From Progne subis subis (lineage: Eukaryota; Chordata; Aves; Passeriformes; Hirundinidae), in the NCBI GenBank assembly GCA_022316685.1, contig JAKJHU010000030.1, positions 4,657,058 through 4,721,057 of the forward strand: a stretch of 64,000 nucleotides of DNA. Direction: 5' to 3'. Position 1 is the stretch's first letter; each line of letters begins with the position of its first letter. The notes under the pieces are model-generated. The model did not search any database. It was not told the origin of the DNA and saw only the letters and a list, made by a program, of their open reading frames with translations. Below are positions 1-14,240 of the stretch, piece after piece. Made by a program: the position numbers and the translations under genes.

Positions 1-1300
1 AGAGGCTCAACTCCCCATCATTCCCGCAGAGCCAAGGTTTTTATTAGCACCGTTACTGGTTCATCCAGCAACTAACAGTTCAGTACTCAAGAATGAGCAG
101 AAGGCATTTTCTCCTTAAGTAAAATAAGAGGATCAATAATGAAATTACAAGTCTCCCTATTATTTAGATCACTAGAGTCCCCAGAGGGAATTAATTTGAC
201 CTCTACTTACAAAGTGAAAAGCAGCTTTTTATCTGCCTGAACATTTAAATGTTATTTTGTAAAGAAGCTCTCTGCTTTTGGTCATCTCTACAGGTAAACT
301 GATCATTCTGAAGGCTTACATTTTAAAGAAAATTACTGACTATACACACACTCACCAGGTACATAGAATTTGAGAGTTACTATATGTATCTTCCTAGAAA
401 GGTTAGAAGTGGCTGATGCACACACTTCAATAAAAGAAGTGTGGAAACAGGCTTACTATTGCCACTCATACACTGCAGAGTTTCTCCACACTCACTGTAG
501 TGGCATTAGGCCGCTGTTTTCTATGCACAATAACTGCACAAATGATGTTATGACCAATGCAGTGAGAGGGCTGTTCTCATAGACACCAAAGTAGTTCATA
601 TCAGTGTTGCAAGACTCTGGAGTTTGAATCAGAACCTTTTACTATGGTATGGTACTGGTCTCTAGAACTGATATTCTGGAACATAAAGCCTAGAATTAGC
701 AACTGAACTTTCAAAACAGAAAGGTGACTTCAACACCAAATACTAAGCCATGGCTAATATCCCTCTACCTTAGTCTTAGTCTACCTCTAAGGCACCAAAT
801 ACAAGCAGTGGGAACCCAAACCGCCTGAGAGAGGTAAGGCAGAACTATTCTTTGATAATCTTGGATCATTAATTAGCATTTTTGATCCATATGGAAGGTA
901 CTTTTAAAGATGGTTGCAATATTTAAAAAAAAATAAAGCTTTGTTTTGTTTTCTACTGTAAGAAGACAGCAACAAGAGAAGTTCATAGCAGAATGACACC
1001 TTGGTGTAAAAACAGACAATCGTGCTGATATCAGTATGAAATCAAACAGACTTCATTGACATACATAACTGAGAAAAACTCTTCAAAGACAGGTATGTGA
1101 AAATAATTCCAAGACAACAACAAACTGAAGTCTGATGTGCTTCCTTCCCTTCTCCCATTTGTTTTCTGTCTCTGCTTTTACCTTGTTTAACACAAAGGAA
1201 TAAGTGACTGCACAAATAGGAATCACAAGGGCACAGCTTTAGGAATAGTGTTTAGTGAATTAGAGACTACTTCTTTGCTCCTGCAGGACCAACTGCAAAT
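1..1300. other. Non-coding stretch, no recognised gene
   Basis: AT-rich sequence with frequent stops in all frames and no conserved protein similarity that I can recognise. The one thing worth noting is a short exon-like segment on the minus strand near 356-393, listed separately. No tRNA-like or other structured RNA was recognised. Confidence 0.6.
356..393 (-). other. Candidate small minus-strand exon (speculative)
   Basis: On the minus strand a pyrimidine-rich acceptor ending in tttctag precedes a 38-nt segment followed by CTG|gtgagt, a near-consensus donor. One frame is open through the segment (…KIHIVTLKFYVP…), entering in phase 2 and leaving in phase 1. This entry phase matches the exit phase of the similar segment at 4726-4767. 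Segments this short often look like exons by chance, and I do not recognise the peptide. It could belong to a gene transcribed leftward from the CpG island near 5.3 kb. Confidence 0.2.
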
Positions 1301-1317
1301 AGCATTTAATGTTTCAT

Positions 1318-2290
1318 CTGCATCACTTCTCCAGGTTTGAGCAGATTTCTAAATACTGGCATCCCCCAACAGTTGATCCTGGGCCCACTATAGTCAAACT
1401 TATCCATCAATAACTTGGATGAAGAGGTAGACGCCTCCTCAGCAAGTTCACTGGTGGCACAAAGCTGGGAGGAGCAGCCGTTACCCCAGAGGGCTGTGCA
1501 GCCCTTCAGAAGGACCTGGGCAGGCTGGAGAGATGGGCAGAGAAAAACCATCTGAAACTCAAAGGCAAACGCAGCTCCTGCACCTGGGGAGGAACCCCGG
1601 GGACCAGTACAGGATGGGGGCTGACCTGCTGGGATGCAGCTCTGCAGAGAAGGTCCTGGTGGAAAAATAGTTGTCCATGAGCCAGCAGTATGCCCAAGAA
1701 GGCCAAGGGTACCCTGTGGTGCATTAGGAAAAGCATTGCCAGGTGGTCAAAGGAGGTGATCTTGACCCTCTGCTCAGTCCTGCTGAGACCTTGCCTGGAG
1801 TGCTGTGTCCAGTGCAGAGCTTTCCAATTCAAGAAAGACAAAGAAATACTGGAGAGAGTCTAGCAGAACTATGGAGATGATTAGGGGACTGGAACACCTC
1901 AGTTATGAGAAAAAGTTGAGGAAACTGGGCCTGTATAGACTGGAGAAGGGACTTTATCAATATCTAACAGCATCTGAAGGGAGAGTAGCAAAAGGATGCA
2001 GCCAGGCTCTTCATGGTAGTGCAAAGTGACAGCAAAAGAGGCAATGGCAGAAACTGGTGGATAGAAAGTTCCACATGAACATGAGAAAAAAGTTCTTTAC
2101 TGGGAGGATGACAAAACACTGGAAGAGGCTGCTCAGAAAGTTTGTGGAGTCTCCTTCTGTGGAGATATTCAAAAACCAGCTGGACACAATCCTGAGTAAT
2201 ATGCTCTGAAGACCCTGCTCAAGCAGGAAAATTGGACTAGGTGATCTCCAGTGGTCCCTTCTAATCTTACACATTCTGAGATCCAATGGT
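1318..2290 (+). repeat. CR1 LINE 3' fragment, plus orientation
   Basis: This is the end of CR1 ORF2 and its 3' region. Telltale phrases are the degenerate 'nnn-ataacttggatgaagaggt' reverse-transcriptase tail, 'tggcacaaagctgggaggagcag', 'ggctggagagatgggcagag', then 'gaagaggctgctcagaaag' and 'tggagatattcaaaaaccag'. It ends near the CR1 3' terminus 'ggtcccttctaatcttacacattctgagat'. Frames are broken, so it is an old, dead copy. Apparent reading frames of 74-111 residues in this interval are remnants or shadows of it. Confidence 0.88.
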
Positions 2291-3229
2291 TTTAGGCAAT
2301 AGGCTGAAAAGGTTTTGTCATGAACCAGAAAATAACTTTTTTCCTATATTTTTAAAGGTATGAAATATCTATGTAGCACACTGCTGCACTTAAGTGAATT
2401 ATTTATCATGAACATAGCTCTTTTTTTTGTAAGACAGAGACCTATAAGAAATCAGTCATAACAAGAGGCAATTATCTTCACTAGTCTACAAGAAGAATAG
2501 AGGCTTCATTTTCATACTGAATTTCAGAAAACTGCAGTTAGTTAGCAAACATCACCAGTGGATAGTATTTCCAAATATGTTGATAGACAGAGATTCAAAC
2601 TGAATGCTAGAGACAGCTATTTAAAATCTCAATCCCACAAAAAAAAAAAACAAAAACAAAAAAACAAACAACAACAAAAAAAAACACCACAAAAAACAAA
2701 AAACACCACCACAATTACCTTTTAAAATAACCACACATTTAACAAAAGCCCAAAGGCTTCTAGTCTTAGAAAATTAATTTTCAGGCAGCATGCTGAAGAA
2801 ACAAAAGGAAAATCTCATGCTTGCTGTTTCATTCTCAGGCATTCTATGGGGCAACCGAGAACAGAAAAAAAATAAAATACTACAGTATAAAGGAAGTTAA
2901 GCAAACTTGTGTTTCAAGTAACAAAAATCGCAGCAAAACAAGATTTTGCAAGAGGTCAGAATAGCAGTTAAAAAAATGTTGGTAACTCAAGTGGAAGCTG
3001 AATATAACGCTGTACAGAGGCCAGTGTCCGGCAGGAGGAGCTTGTGAGCTCACTGCATTGATTAGCAATCACTACAGGATAACGTAAATAAAATTGCCAA
3101 TTGACATTGAGTGAACAATGGCCGTCCATTAAGCTTCCTTTCACCCCTTTTCTACACTCCATTCTATACCTCTCCATTCATTCATACATCTTTATACTTA
3201 CTTTTACTTTATGCCCTACTCCATAATTT
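2291..3229. other. Non-coding spacer with A-rich low-complexity tract
   Basis: AT-rich spacer between two CR1 fragments. Positions about 2638-2710 are a poly(A)-like tract interrupted by C (runs of A with CAAA and CACC units). Nothing else recognised. Confidence 0.6.
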
Positions 3230-3752
3230 TGAGACCTCACATGGAATATTGCCTTCAGCCCTGAGGCCCGCAAAATAAGAAGGACATGGTAGAATGAGAC
3301 CAGAAGAGGAACATGGAAATAATCGGAGGTCTGGAGCACCTCTGCCCTGAAGACAGTCTGAGACAGTGGGGATGCTCAGTCCAGAAAAGAGAAGCCTTTA
3401 TGGAAAAATAATTGTAGCTTTTCAGGGCCCAATGGAGCCATCAAGAAAGCCACAGAGAGACCTTTTACGAGGGCATTTGGTGGTGAAACAAGGCGGTGAG
3501 GGCTTTAAACTAAAAGAAGGAAAGTTAGGTTAGATGATGTTAGGAAGAAATTCTTCACTATGAGGGCAAGACACGAACAGGCTGCCCAGAGAAGTCGTGG
3601 AAGTTCCATCACTAGCAGTGTTCAAGGTCACATCAGATGTGGCTCGAAACAACCTGATCTAGTAGAAGGTGCCCCTGCCCATGGAAGGGGCTCAGAACTG
3701 GATGATCTTTAACTTCCCCTACAATCTGAACTATTCTATGATTCACAGCAAA
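3230..3752 (+). repeat. CR1 LINE 3' fragment, plus orientation
   Basis: The 3' untranslated part of CR1. It contains 'ctggagcacctctgcc', 'aggaagaaattcttcact', 'aggctgcccagagaagtcgt', 'tggatgatctttaa' and the diagnostic 3' terminal microsatellite-like 'ctattctatgattc'. Orientation is the same as the 1.3-2.3 kb copy. It is truncated at the 5' end, as is typical of CR1. Confidence 0.9.
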
Positions 3753-4700
3753 TCCCAGTATACATATATACCTCAAGCTTGTATATGATTTTTTTTCCAA
3801 AATGTATTACCTGTACAAATTAAACTTTAACATTTTACAAATACAGAAAGAAAAACCTTTCAGAGGTGCTGAACATTTCTCATAATAAAACAAAATTCTA
3901 TTTCCATTCATAAGAGATGCCTAACAAAACCTCTTGTAACAACTACTTTTTATAAGCACTTCTTTTTTACCATGAGAATTTCATCTACTAAATTTGAGCC
4001 ATAACACCATTCCTTTTTCATTTGGGGATCTTTAACTAGTTCCTGAAAGTTTTTTTAACCTTGTCCTAGATGTCATCAAACAGATGTGCAGGGAAGAAAA
4101 GGTTGGTCACACCACTAATCAGTTACAGAGGAAGTAACAAACTACGTATCTACTAAGGACTGATTTAAGTGCTCTGTGCATTTCTCATATCTATTATTAA
4201 TTTTGCAGTTCTCAAATCAATTTACAAATCAACTGCAAACTTTCTAGGAGTTTACTGCACAAAATAATTCATAATCAGAGACCCAAACTAAATTTAGGAC
4301 AGCATTCACAGACTTAGACAAGGAATAATTTTTAACAAGTTTAATCTTACCAAGGACCCTAAAGAGGGTTAACCTAAGAATATTGGTTACTAGAAGGCAG
4401 TGTAAATGGTGCCTCCAACTTAGATATAAATTCTAAGATGGAGTCCCACCTGTTCCAGCAATTTACATTCCTTAGTAATACACACAGAACCCTTATGCAT
4501 TGAACAAGACATTTTCTGCCTTTTTAAACATCACTGTTCACTGCTAACAAAACAGATAAAAACAAAGTCTTGGTGATACAGGAGTATTTTCTGTTATTTA
4601 AACAGATACGGTATCTGCAGTAAAACAGACTCTGCTCTTTGACCCCAAAGTCATTGATACCTTCAAAGGTAATAATACTGAAGATGACATAGCCAAGTCC
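3753..4700. other. Non-coding spacer, nothing recognised
   Basis: AT-rich sequence with no long reading frame, repeat signature or structured RNA that I could identify. Confidence 0.55.
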
Positions 4701-4725
4701 TATACTCATGATGTGGGTCACTTAC

Positions 4726-4767
4726 CCTAATTTGTGAAGCAAATCAAGATCTTCTAACGCAAAGGCG
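4726..4767 (-). other. Candidate small minus-strand exon (speculative)
   Basis: On the minus strand, 'ttgtatgcag' precedes a 42-nt segment that ends AGG|gtaagt, a consensus donor. Only one frame is open (…AFALEDLDLLHKL…), entering and leaving in phase 2. A possible upstream partner is the donor CCCAG|gtgact at 4974 on the edge of the CpG island; its open frame also exits in phase 2. Not recognised as part of any protein. It may be a 5' exon of a leftward gene, or a coincidence. Confidence 0.25.
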
Positions 4768-5149
4768 CTGCATACAAAGTATTGCTTACCCCTAGTGATA
4801 ACCTGAAGTGAGAAAGCATGTGGAAAGAAAAGAGAGAGGCACAAGAGAAACGTTATCCAGCTGAGACAGTTTTCAGTCCACATGTATACGTGTTAACTGC
4901 AATGCCTAGTTACCCAGCGATGGCGATAACTGAGATGTAGCTGAGGACCAGCAGCCGAGGGTCTCTCAGTCACCTGGGATGTCGGACATGAGCAAAGCAA
5001 CAGCTTCGCCCTCTCGTCTGACAAACCGGTGGGCACAGGAGCAGAGCCTGGAGGCCGCCGTACCACCGGGTGCAGCTGAGGCGGTGGAGCACCCCTAGCA
5101 GGGCTGCAGGCAAGAGGCAGGAGTGAAGGAGGGCTGGAGGAACTTCAGC

Positions 5150-5610
5150 AGCTCTCTCCGCCCGGGCCCGTTGCCCTTGGCGAGGAGCCGCTTCGCCTCT
5201 CCCCACCCACACCGGCCCCCCGCGTGCGGCCGCCGCCGCTTTCCCTCGCTCGGGTTTGAACTACCCGCCCTCACCAACCGCTGCCTCCCCGCCCCCTCCG
5301 CGCTCGGCCCCGGCCGGGAACCTGAGGATACCGGGAACGCCCGGCCCGCTCCTCGGGGACTTGAGGGGACTCCGGCGGGACTTGCCCCGATCCTCACACT
5401 TTATATTCAGCCCCGCGCCTCCCGCCGCACCCAGTCCACTGTAAAAGCGCCCCTGCCCCGGCTGTGCTCCTCCTGAGGCGCCCAGCGAGGGTGAGGTTTT
5501 CCCGCCCCTGCCACAGCCCGCTCCGCTCCCTACGGTGCAGGGGAATGGGGGGCGGAGGCGCAGGGGCGCCGGCGCTAAGGGGCGGCTCTGGGTGCCTGAG
5601 GCATTCACAG
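5150..5610. promoter_or_regulatory. CpG island, probable promoter of an unseen gene
   Basis: Strongly GC- and CpG-rich block in AT-rich surroundings, with GC-box-like runs (cccgcccc, ggggcggag). No convincing coding exon overlaps it; the several reading frames of 60-122 residues are GC-rich shadows in both directions. In mammals FBXO43 lies next to POLR2K and is transcribed away from it, so this island may be its promoter. That is inference from synteny; no FBXO43 coding sequence is visible in the window. Confidence 0.55.
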
Positions 5611-8600
5611 TAATCCTTATCTGTACCACAGCCTTTAAGCTTGCTGGTTAATTTGCGTTAATTAGCACCTTTTTACCCGACAGCCCAGGACTCAGTCACA
5701 CAGCGCTTGTCAAGTACATTGCCCTCAAAGCAGTCGGGTGGAGGATGCCCGACTCCAGCAGCGCGCTGGCTGTCCTCGAGTCTCCCCAGGTACTTTTTGC
5801 CAGAGCTTCCAGGAAGGACCATTTTCCCTGGCTACAGTGTAGAGTACATTTTTGTCATCCTGCCGTGTCGTGAATGGCCTAAGGGCTACTCCTGTTTAAT
5901 TTGTTAAAAAATTTACAGTTATTCAACCTGCTGTCTGGGTTTTGCTGTGATTTTAGTTTTTCCGTGTACTAAAAGAACACCCCGCCCAAAAAAAAAAAAA
6001 AAAAAAAAATTAAAAAAACCCCAAACAAATAATAATAATTTTAAAAACCTACTCAAACCAAACAAACACAAACCCCGCCAAAACTACGACTACGTGGATC
6101 GTGGATGCCTGCTTTTCCTGGGCTCGGTAAGGTTAAGGTAAGGCTTCACACTGGCGAGATGGAGAATGTCAGACCTGAACGAGAGACCTAAAAACAACTC
6201 TGTAAGCAACACCTACATTTCAATAAGCAAACTCCCGGCTTAAGTAACGTAACCCCTGTTCATGGGGTCTGGCGATTTCTCAGCCTTCCCCTTAGGCAAC
6301 TCTGCTCCCCCAGCCTCTCGCATCCCTCCTGGCGTGAGGCAGCCTGAGAGGGGCCCGAGGAAACAAGGGCTTGAAAGTTCCCGACCCAGAGCCGGCGGTA
6401 ACTGACATTTTTAGGGAAAGAATATTGGTTTATTTGACTACAAGGCAACAGTTATGGCTAAAAGGGAAAAGGCTCTTGGAGTATCTCCCGTTTCCTTTTT
6501 AAAAGGAGAAAATAGTAGAAGCTTTCTTTAAGGTAATAGAACTTTCCTGAAAAAGCGTTCTGTAGTACCGTCTGTTTCGCAGGAACTGAGTAAAATTGTT
6601 TTTCAAAAATTTGTATTTATTTATAAAATAAATAAATTACCTGCTCAGTAAAAACTGGAAGCTTACTAGTGGGACACAACAACTGCAAGCTCTGTCTCCA
6701 TCACTGAAACGTGGATGGATTTATGCGAGCCGGATCAAAAATATCCAAGAAATTTATCAAGTCGTAATTGCGACATTTTATGCGATACACAGAAGCGTCA
6801 CACTGGAAAGTGTGTTTTAACAAAAAGTGCCCCTCCCAAAAACCCACCCCAACAAAAACCGAGCAAACAAACATACAAACCAACCAGCCAAACAAACAAA
6901 CAAACAAAACCCCAACCAAAACCTGAGAACGGTACTTCTAACAAGTGAAATGAGGTGAGACATTCTGCAGCACCCGCACTGCGCTCGGTTACGGCTGCAT
7001 TTCCTCCCCCTGTCAAAAGTACCTGTACCCCTGTGCCTTCCCCGTCTCAACACACAAGCCTCTCCTCTCATTTGCCTGCCAGTTCCCCAAGAACTGCTTT
7101 ACTTTACGGGACAGTGTGAGTTTCCCACGCAGCATCAACACTTTCTGCTACTCTAAATCCAAAGGAGCATCTTTAGGGCTAGAATTTACCAGCACACGCG
7201 AATAGGACTTACCAAAGTGCTCCTCTCGTAAAGGGCGGATTTTATCGGGAAAGGCTAAAGTAACCGAAGCTTTAAGATCTGGTAAAGCATGTTATTTTCC
7301 CAAAGGAATGTTTAAAAGGTGCCAAAAATTAAACAATTACATGATTTCTTTTTTAATTATGGCGATATTATTTTCACAAGATTAACTGAATTTTGCATGG
7401 AGATATTTTTAATAAGTCCTTTTACATTTGTCGGTTTGATAAACGCGTTTTTAAAATACTATTGAGCCTGGAGAAATAACACCGGGGAGGTTTTATTTGC
7501 TTTTTAAGGAGTTGGTAATTTCTTATCATGCGTTTACCAAGAAAGATAGATCTCAGGCTGTTTTTCTCCTCTGTTTCAACCTCTTGGTACACAACCATAC
7601 CCGCGGCTCCGTAGCGGCGGAGAGGATGCAAGTAGTAACTATAACAATACCTCTGCCTCTTACAAACCATTTTTCTTGTCCGTGCTTTATTCTGGCACTC
7701 CAGAAGTTATATTTAGCTTTATTCTTACAGAGCAGTGTGAAGAAGCAAGACTAAAGTCATTACTGTGACTTCATTACGTTTAATTTAAACAAAAAATTAG
7801 GAAAACTAAAACTATTTATTATTATCCGAGTTAATTTTAGTTAAGTTACAAGTCATATATGAACGTGATTTGCTGGTAGGAGATCAATGAATTACAACTG
7901 ATAAAACCTCATCCGTATTAATTTGGATGCTTAGGAAACAACTTTGTATTCAGAAACAGAGACCTTTCCTTAAACTAGAGAACCTTTGAATGATCTGGTA
8001 GTTTAAATTGGTATATTCACAAAACATAGTATTCGTTAAATATTTTGGGGGAAGGGGGGAGAAATAAAGCAAACATACCTAATTCTACAAACTGTCAGTC
8101 GAAGATTCAAAATTCCTACCGCCAGCGAGGTGGAGCCAATGACAAAGAGCAACCGGTGTCGTTTGAAATCTTGCCTGCACTATTTTAGCTCAGTACATCG
8201 GAAAACGCCGACATTATGAAATTTCTTTCATAACAGAACCTTACATTTAAAATGTGCAATATATACGTTTGTAGTATGTAATTTTGGCTTAATGTGGGTA
8301 CACATGATACCGACCACGGCATCAAAATACCAAGATGCCGGCTTTATCCACGAATTTTAGGTGAAATGCTTCTGAAAACACAGAGGACCTTCAGGTAAAA
8401 CATTTCAGGGTGGTTTAAAACTTCTCAGCCGTCTGAGCAGACCTGGCGCGGGGCATTCTCTATCCCGCGTACGTTGGGTACAACTAAATAGAAGAATGAA
8501 AACACCGGGTACCATGGGGCTGATTTTACTCAATCATGCAGTTGTCTACTTTCTTCATTGACAACTGACATTGCTATTCATATCGAAGCTTGCGTCTTAA

Positions 8601-8690
8601 AATAATCTGTGTATCTGTGTGCCTCTTTTTTTTTTCCCCTCTCCTCCCGGTTGGTTAACACCCATAACTGAATATTTATTACTTTCTCAG
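5611..8690. other. Intergenic stretch with simple A-rich repeats
   Basis: No recognisable gene. It contains a pure run of 22 A at 5988-6009 followed by A-rich sequence, and a CAAA/CCAAA-rich tract at about 6836-6925. The remainder is AT-rich and featureless to my reading. It lies between the orphan CpG island and the POLR2K promoter. Confidence 0.55.
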
Positions 8691-8694
8691 CCTT

Positions 8695-8960
8695 ATTACT
8701 ATTCAGGGCGCGGAGGCCGGAGCTGGCGGCGGGGCGAAGCGCGGCCCGCCCCCGCCGGCGCCGGGCGCTCGTCATCAGCGTGCGCCGGGGAGGCGGCGAG
8801 GCCGGCGGAGCTGCGGGAGCTGGCGAGCGGCGCGGGGCTGCTCCGCGCCTTTCGGTGTTCCCTTCGCTGCTGGGCGGCGGTGGCGTGGCCGTGGTGAGCA
8901 GGAAAAGGCCGGGACCAGCATCGTGGGCTTCGCTCCTGCGTGCCAGACCCGCGGGACGGT
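8695..8960 (+). promoter_or_regulatory. POLR2K: CpG island promoter of POLR2K
   Basis: Dense CpG block starting with 'gggcgcggaggccggagctggcggcggggcg' and placed about 2.2 kb upstream of the POLR2K start codon. No TATA box at the expected place was obvious, which fits a housekeeping promoter. The transcription start cannot be fixed from sequence alone. Confidence 0.65.
8780..8893 (+). other. POLR2K: Putative non-coding first exon of POLR2K (5' end approximate)
   Basis: A donor GTG|gtgagc at 8894 lies inside the CpG island and is the best match to a first-exon donor that could join to the acceptor before 11,128. The 5' boundary given is a guess. In mammals POLR2K also has an essentially non-coding first exon. 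Confidence 0.5.
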
Positions 8961-9114
8961 GGGGGAGGTCGGAATTGGGGGGGATGGATGGGGAGCCTGG
9001 GGCCTGTGGGCTGTGAGAAGGGCTGTCTGCCCTTCTCCTTCGTGGGCTCTGCGGGACATGAAGGAGCGGGTTGGCCTCTCTTACGGGTGCATAAAAGATG
9101 CTCGGGAAGGGGAC

Positions 9115-9445
9115 CTCATTAATATGTAAAAATATCTGAAGCGGGGGATGCTAAGAAGATGAAGCCAGGCTCCTCTTGGTGGTGCCAAGCAATAGGACAA
9201 TAGGCAGCAGGCAAAAACTGACGCACAGGAAGTTCCATCTGAATCGGAGGAAAAACTTTACTGTGCAGGTGACTGCGAACTGGAACAGATTGTTCAGAGA
9301 GGCTGGGGGGGTCCCCTTCACTGGAGATATACTCAGGAACCATCTGGGTGCACTCCTGTGTCGGGTGCTCTAGAATGATCCAGCTTAAGCAGGGAGGTTG
9401 GGGCAGATGACCCGTTGTGGTCCCTTCCAGCCTTTCCCATTTTTA
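9115..9445 (+). repeat. CR1 LINE 3' fragment in POLR2K intron 1
   Basis: CR1 3' signature in the plus orientation: 'caggaagttccatctgaat', 'gcgaactggaacagattgttcagagagg', 'cactggagatatactcagga', then 'gatgacccgttgtggtcccttccagcc'. It is truncated at both ends relative to the full element and diverged. Confidence 0.88.
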
Positions 9446-12462
<3,017 letters not shown>

Positions 12463-12825
12463 TGTCTGCTGAAGACAGTGACTTCATGATGTAATCTTTC
12501 TGATAACTTTGCTCTGTAAAACTGTTTGTGTGTAAATGCACGCTCTTATTTGTGTTTTAAGGGATTGAAGTATTAAAGTTTACTGTAATACTAAACTTTG
12601 TCTATATTGTCTTCCAGCAATAATTTCTAAAGCTATTGTTTAAATTGTTGTCAAAGTATGCAGTATTTTTAAGTTCCGTGATAATTGTATTCTTTTTGAG
12701 TTTTCATTTTCATTACTCTTATCTAAACTTTATTTGCATTTTAACTTTGCTAAATGGACTCCTGTGAACTGCATAAAATAACTGTGCTTTGAATAAATTC
12801 CACTGAAAATAAATAGAAGGCTACA
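12463..12825 (+). terminator. POLR2K: POLR2K 3' UTR with polyadenylation signals
   Basis: Two AATAAA hexamers at 12,792-12,797 and 12,808-12,813 and an ATTAAA near 12,573. The exact cleavage site is not determined. Confidence 0.65.
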
Positions 12826-13530
12826 GAAGGCTAGTTTTGAAACAGATTCTGGATTTCAAAAAAGAAAATCTTAAAGTACTTCAGAGCATCCAATTCGAGC
12901 ACCCAGTTGTGGACATGTAAAAAGTATGGACATCTGGAAGTATGAAAAAAATAATTTCTCCTGAAAGAAGAGGGGGAGGGAGGCAAGTTAAACATTAAGA
13001 AGCAGTGTGGGAACAGAAATTTCTAAAGTGCTGTTTGACTTGTTTGTGTTCAAGGAAATAATTAGATCTGTGTTACAAAGATATTTTTGGTAGCGCCCCA
13101 AAACTAAAGTGGGATCTTTTTTGCTTTCCAGATGACTTTTCAGGGGTCTGTAAAAGGTGGTGGGTTTGTGATGATGAGCCAAAACTTTTTGCATCTGTCC
13201 CTTTGGAATGTGTGTTACATAATACCACTAACAGGTACTGTAACATACTGCTGGGCTGCTTGTGCCTGGTCTCTGTTTCGATGGTGGTAAATGGTGCTGT
13301 TGAAAATAACTTGCTTAACTCATCACTGTAATATCTTTTTAAAGGTCTGCATGGCTGTGCTGGCATATAAATGAACTGCAGTGGCTATTTATAGAGAATA
13401 AAAAAAGCATTCTGAGATGTTTGGTTAAGATTTTCCTAGATACCTGATCTATGTTATTAAGACTAGACTTTTTTTTCCTGGAAACCAGATACACTCGGGT
13501 ATAAATGATAACTATTTTTACTACGCGGTT
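12826..13530. other. POLR2K-SPAG1 intergenic spacer
   Basis: AT-rich, non-coding. No recognised repeat. Reading frames on the minus strand here are short and not protein-like. Confidence 0.55.
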
Positions 13531-14150
13531 GCTATCAGTTCTCCAGCCTGACGAAGGGGTCGGCCACTGACACGGCTGCTCAGAAGGGTGAGGAGCAGCG
13601 GGCAGGAGCAGCGCTGCCCAAGGTCGCCGGCAAACGGAGGCGGGTTTGGCCCCTCTGCGGGCACGCCGGGTGCCTCTGCCGGGCAAAGGCGCCGAAGAGC
13701 CCCCGCTGCCCTCGGGAAGGGGCACGGACCTGCTCTGGAGAGCAGCCCCGGGGCAGTGCAGGGCTGACGGGCAGCACTGGTGCGGGCGCCTGGGCACACC
13801 AGTGTCGGGAGAGGGACCGCTTGCTCTCGCTGAAACCACACGACCGATGCTTCCTCGAACAACAGCACAGCCAGGCGCTGTATTTCTATCCGCTCTCGGC
13901 AGGCGCTCCCCTCAGCCCTGATCCCCGCCCTGACCCCAGCCGCGCCTGCGCGGCCTGAGCGAGGGCCGGGCGGCCCCCGGCTGCGGCGAGGGTCGGGCCG
14001 CGTCCGTGTCCCGGAGACAGCGCGGCACCGGGCAGGTGGGTGCTGAGGAGCGACAGGCGACGCCTGTGTCGCTGCGGGAGCCCGGCGGCGCTCTGCGGGA
14101 GCCTCCGCAGGGCGTCCCTGGGGCGGGCAGCGCCGCGTCCCTGGCGCCAT

Positions 14151-14165
14151 GTTGTACATAGCAAC
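14151..14165 (+). promoter_or_regulatory. SPAG1: X-box-like (RFX) element in SPAG1 promoter
   Basis: GTTGTACATAGCAAC: the right half AGCAAC is a perfect RFX half site, and the left half GTTGTA keeps the GTTG core but differs at the last two positions, with a 3-base spacer. It overlaps the inverted repeat TAGCAACAGTTGCTA at 14,159-14,173, which presents a second GTTGCT half site. RFX factors are known regulators of ciliary genes, so the placement is sensible, but binding is inferred. Confidence 0.4.
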
Positions 14166-14174
14166 AGTTGCTAG

Positions 14175-14240
14175 CGCACGGGCCGGCCGCGCTGCCCCGG
14201 CCCCGGCGGCGCGTGGGGGGAGCCTGGTGCCGGCTTGGGG
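14175..14240 (+). other. SPAG1: Putative non-coding first exon of SPAG1 (5' end approximate)
   Basis: The donor GGG|gtaaag at 14,241 at the 3' side of the CpG island can splice to the acceptor taatatttag before 15,411. The 5' limit is a guess, as transcription start sites cannot be seen. Confidence 0.45.

Noticed and set aside
1506..1841. 111-residue minus-strand frame near 1.7 kb
   Set aside because: It lies antisense within a CR1 LINE fragment.
8619..9129. Overlapping frames of 60-94 residues at the POLR2K CpG island
   Set aside because: GC-driven frames in the promoter and non-coding first exon; the real coding start is at 11,131.
13521..14159. 212-residue minus-strand frame across the SPAG1 CpG island
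   Set aside because: GC-rich sequence lacks stop codons by chance; the composition is low-complexity Ala/Arg/Pro and there is no splice or homology support.
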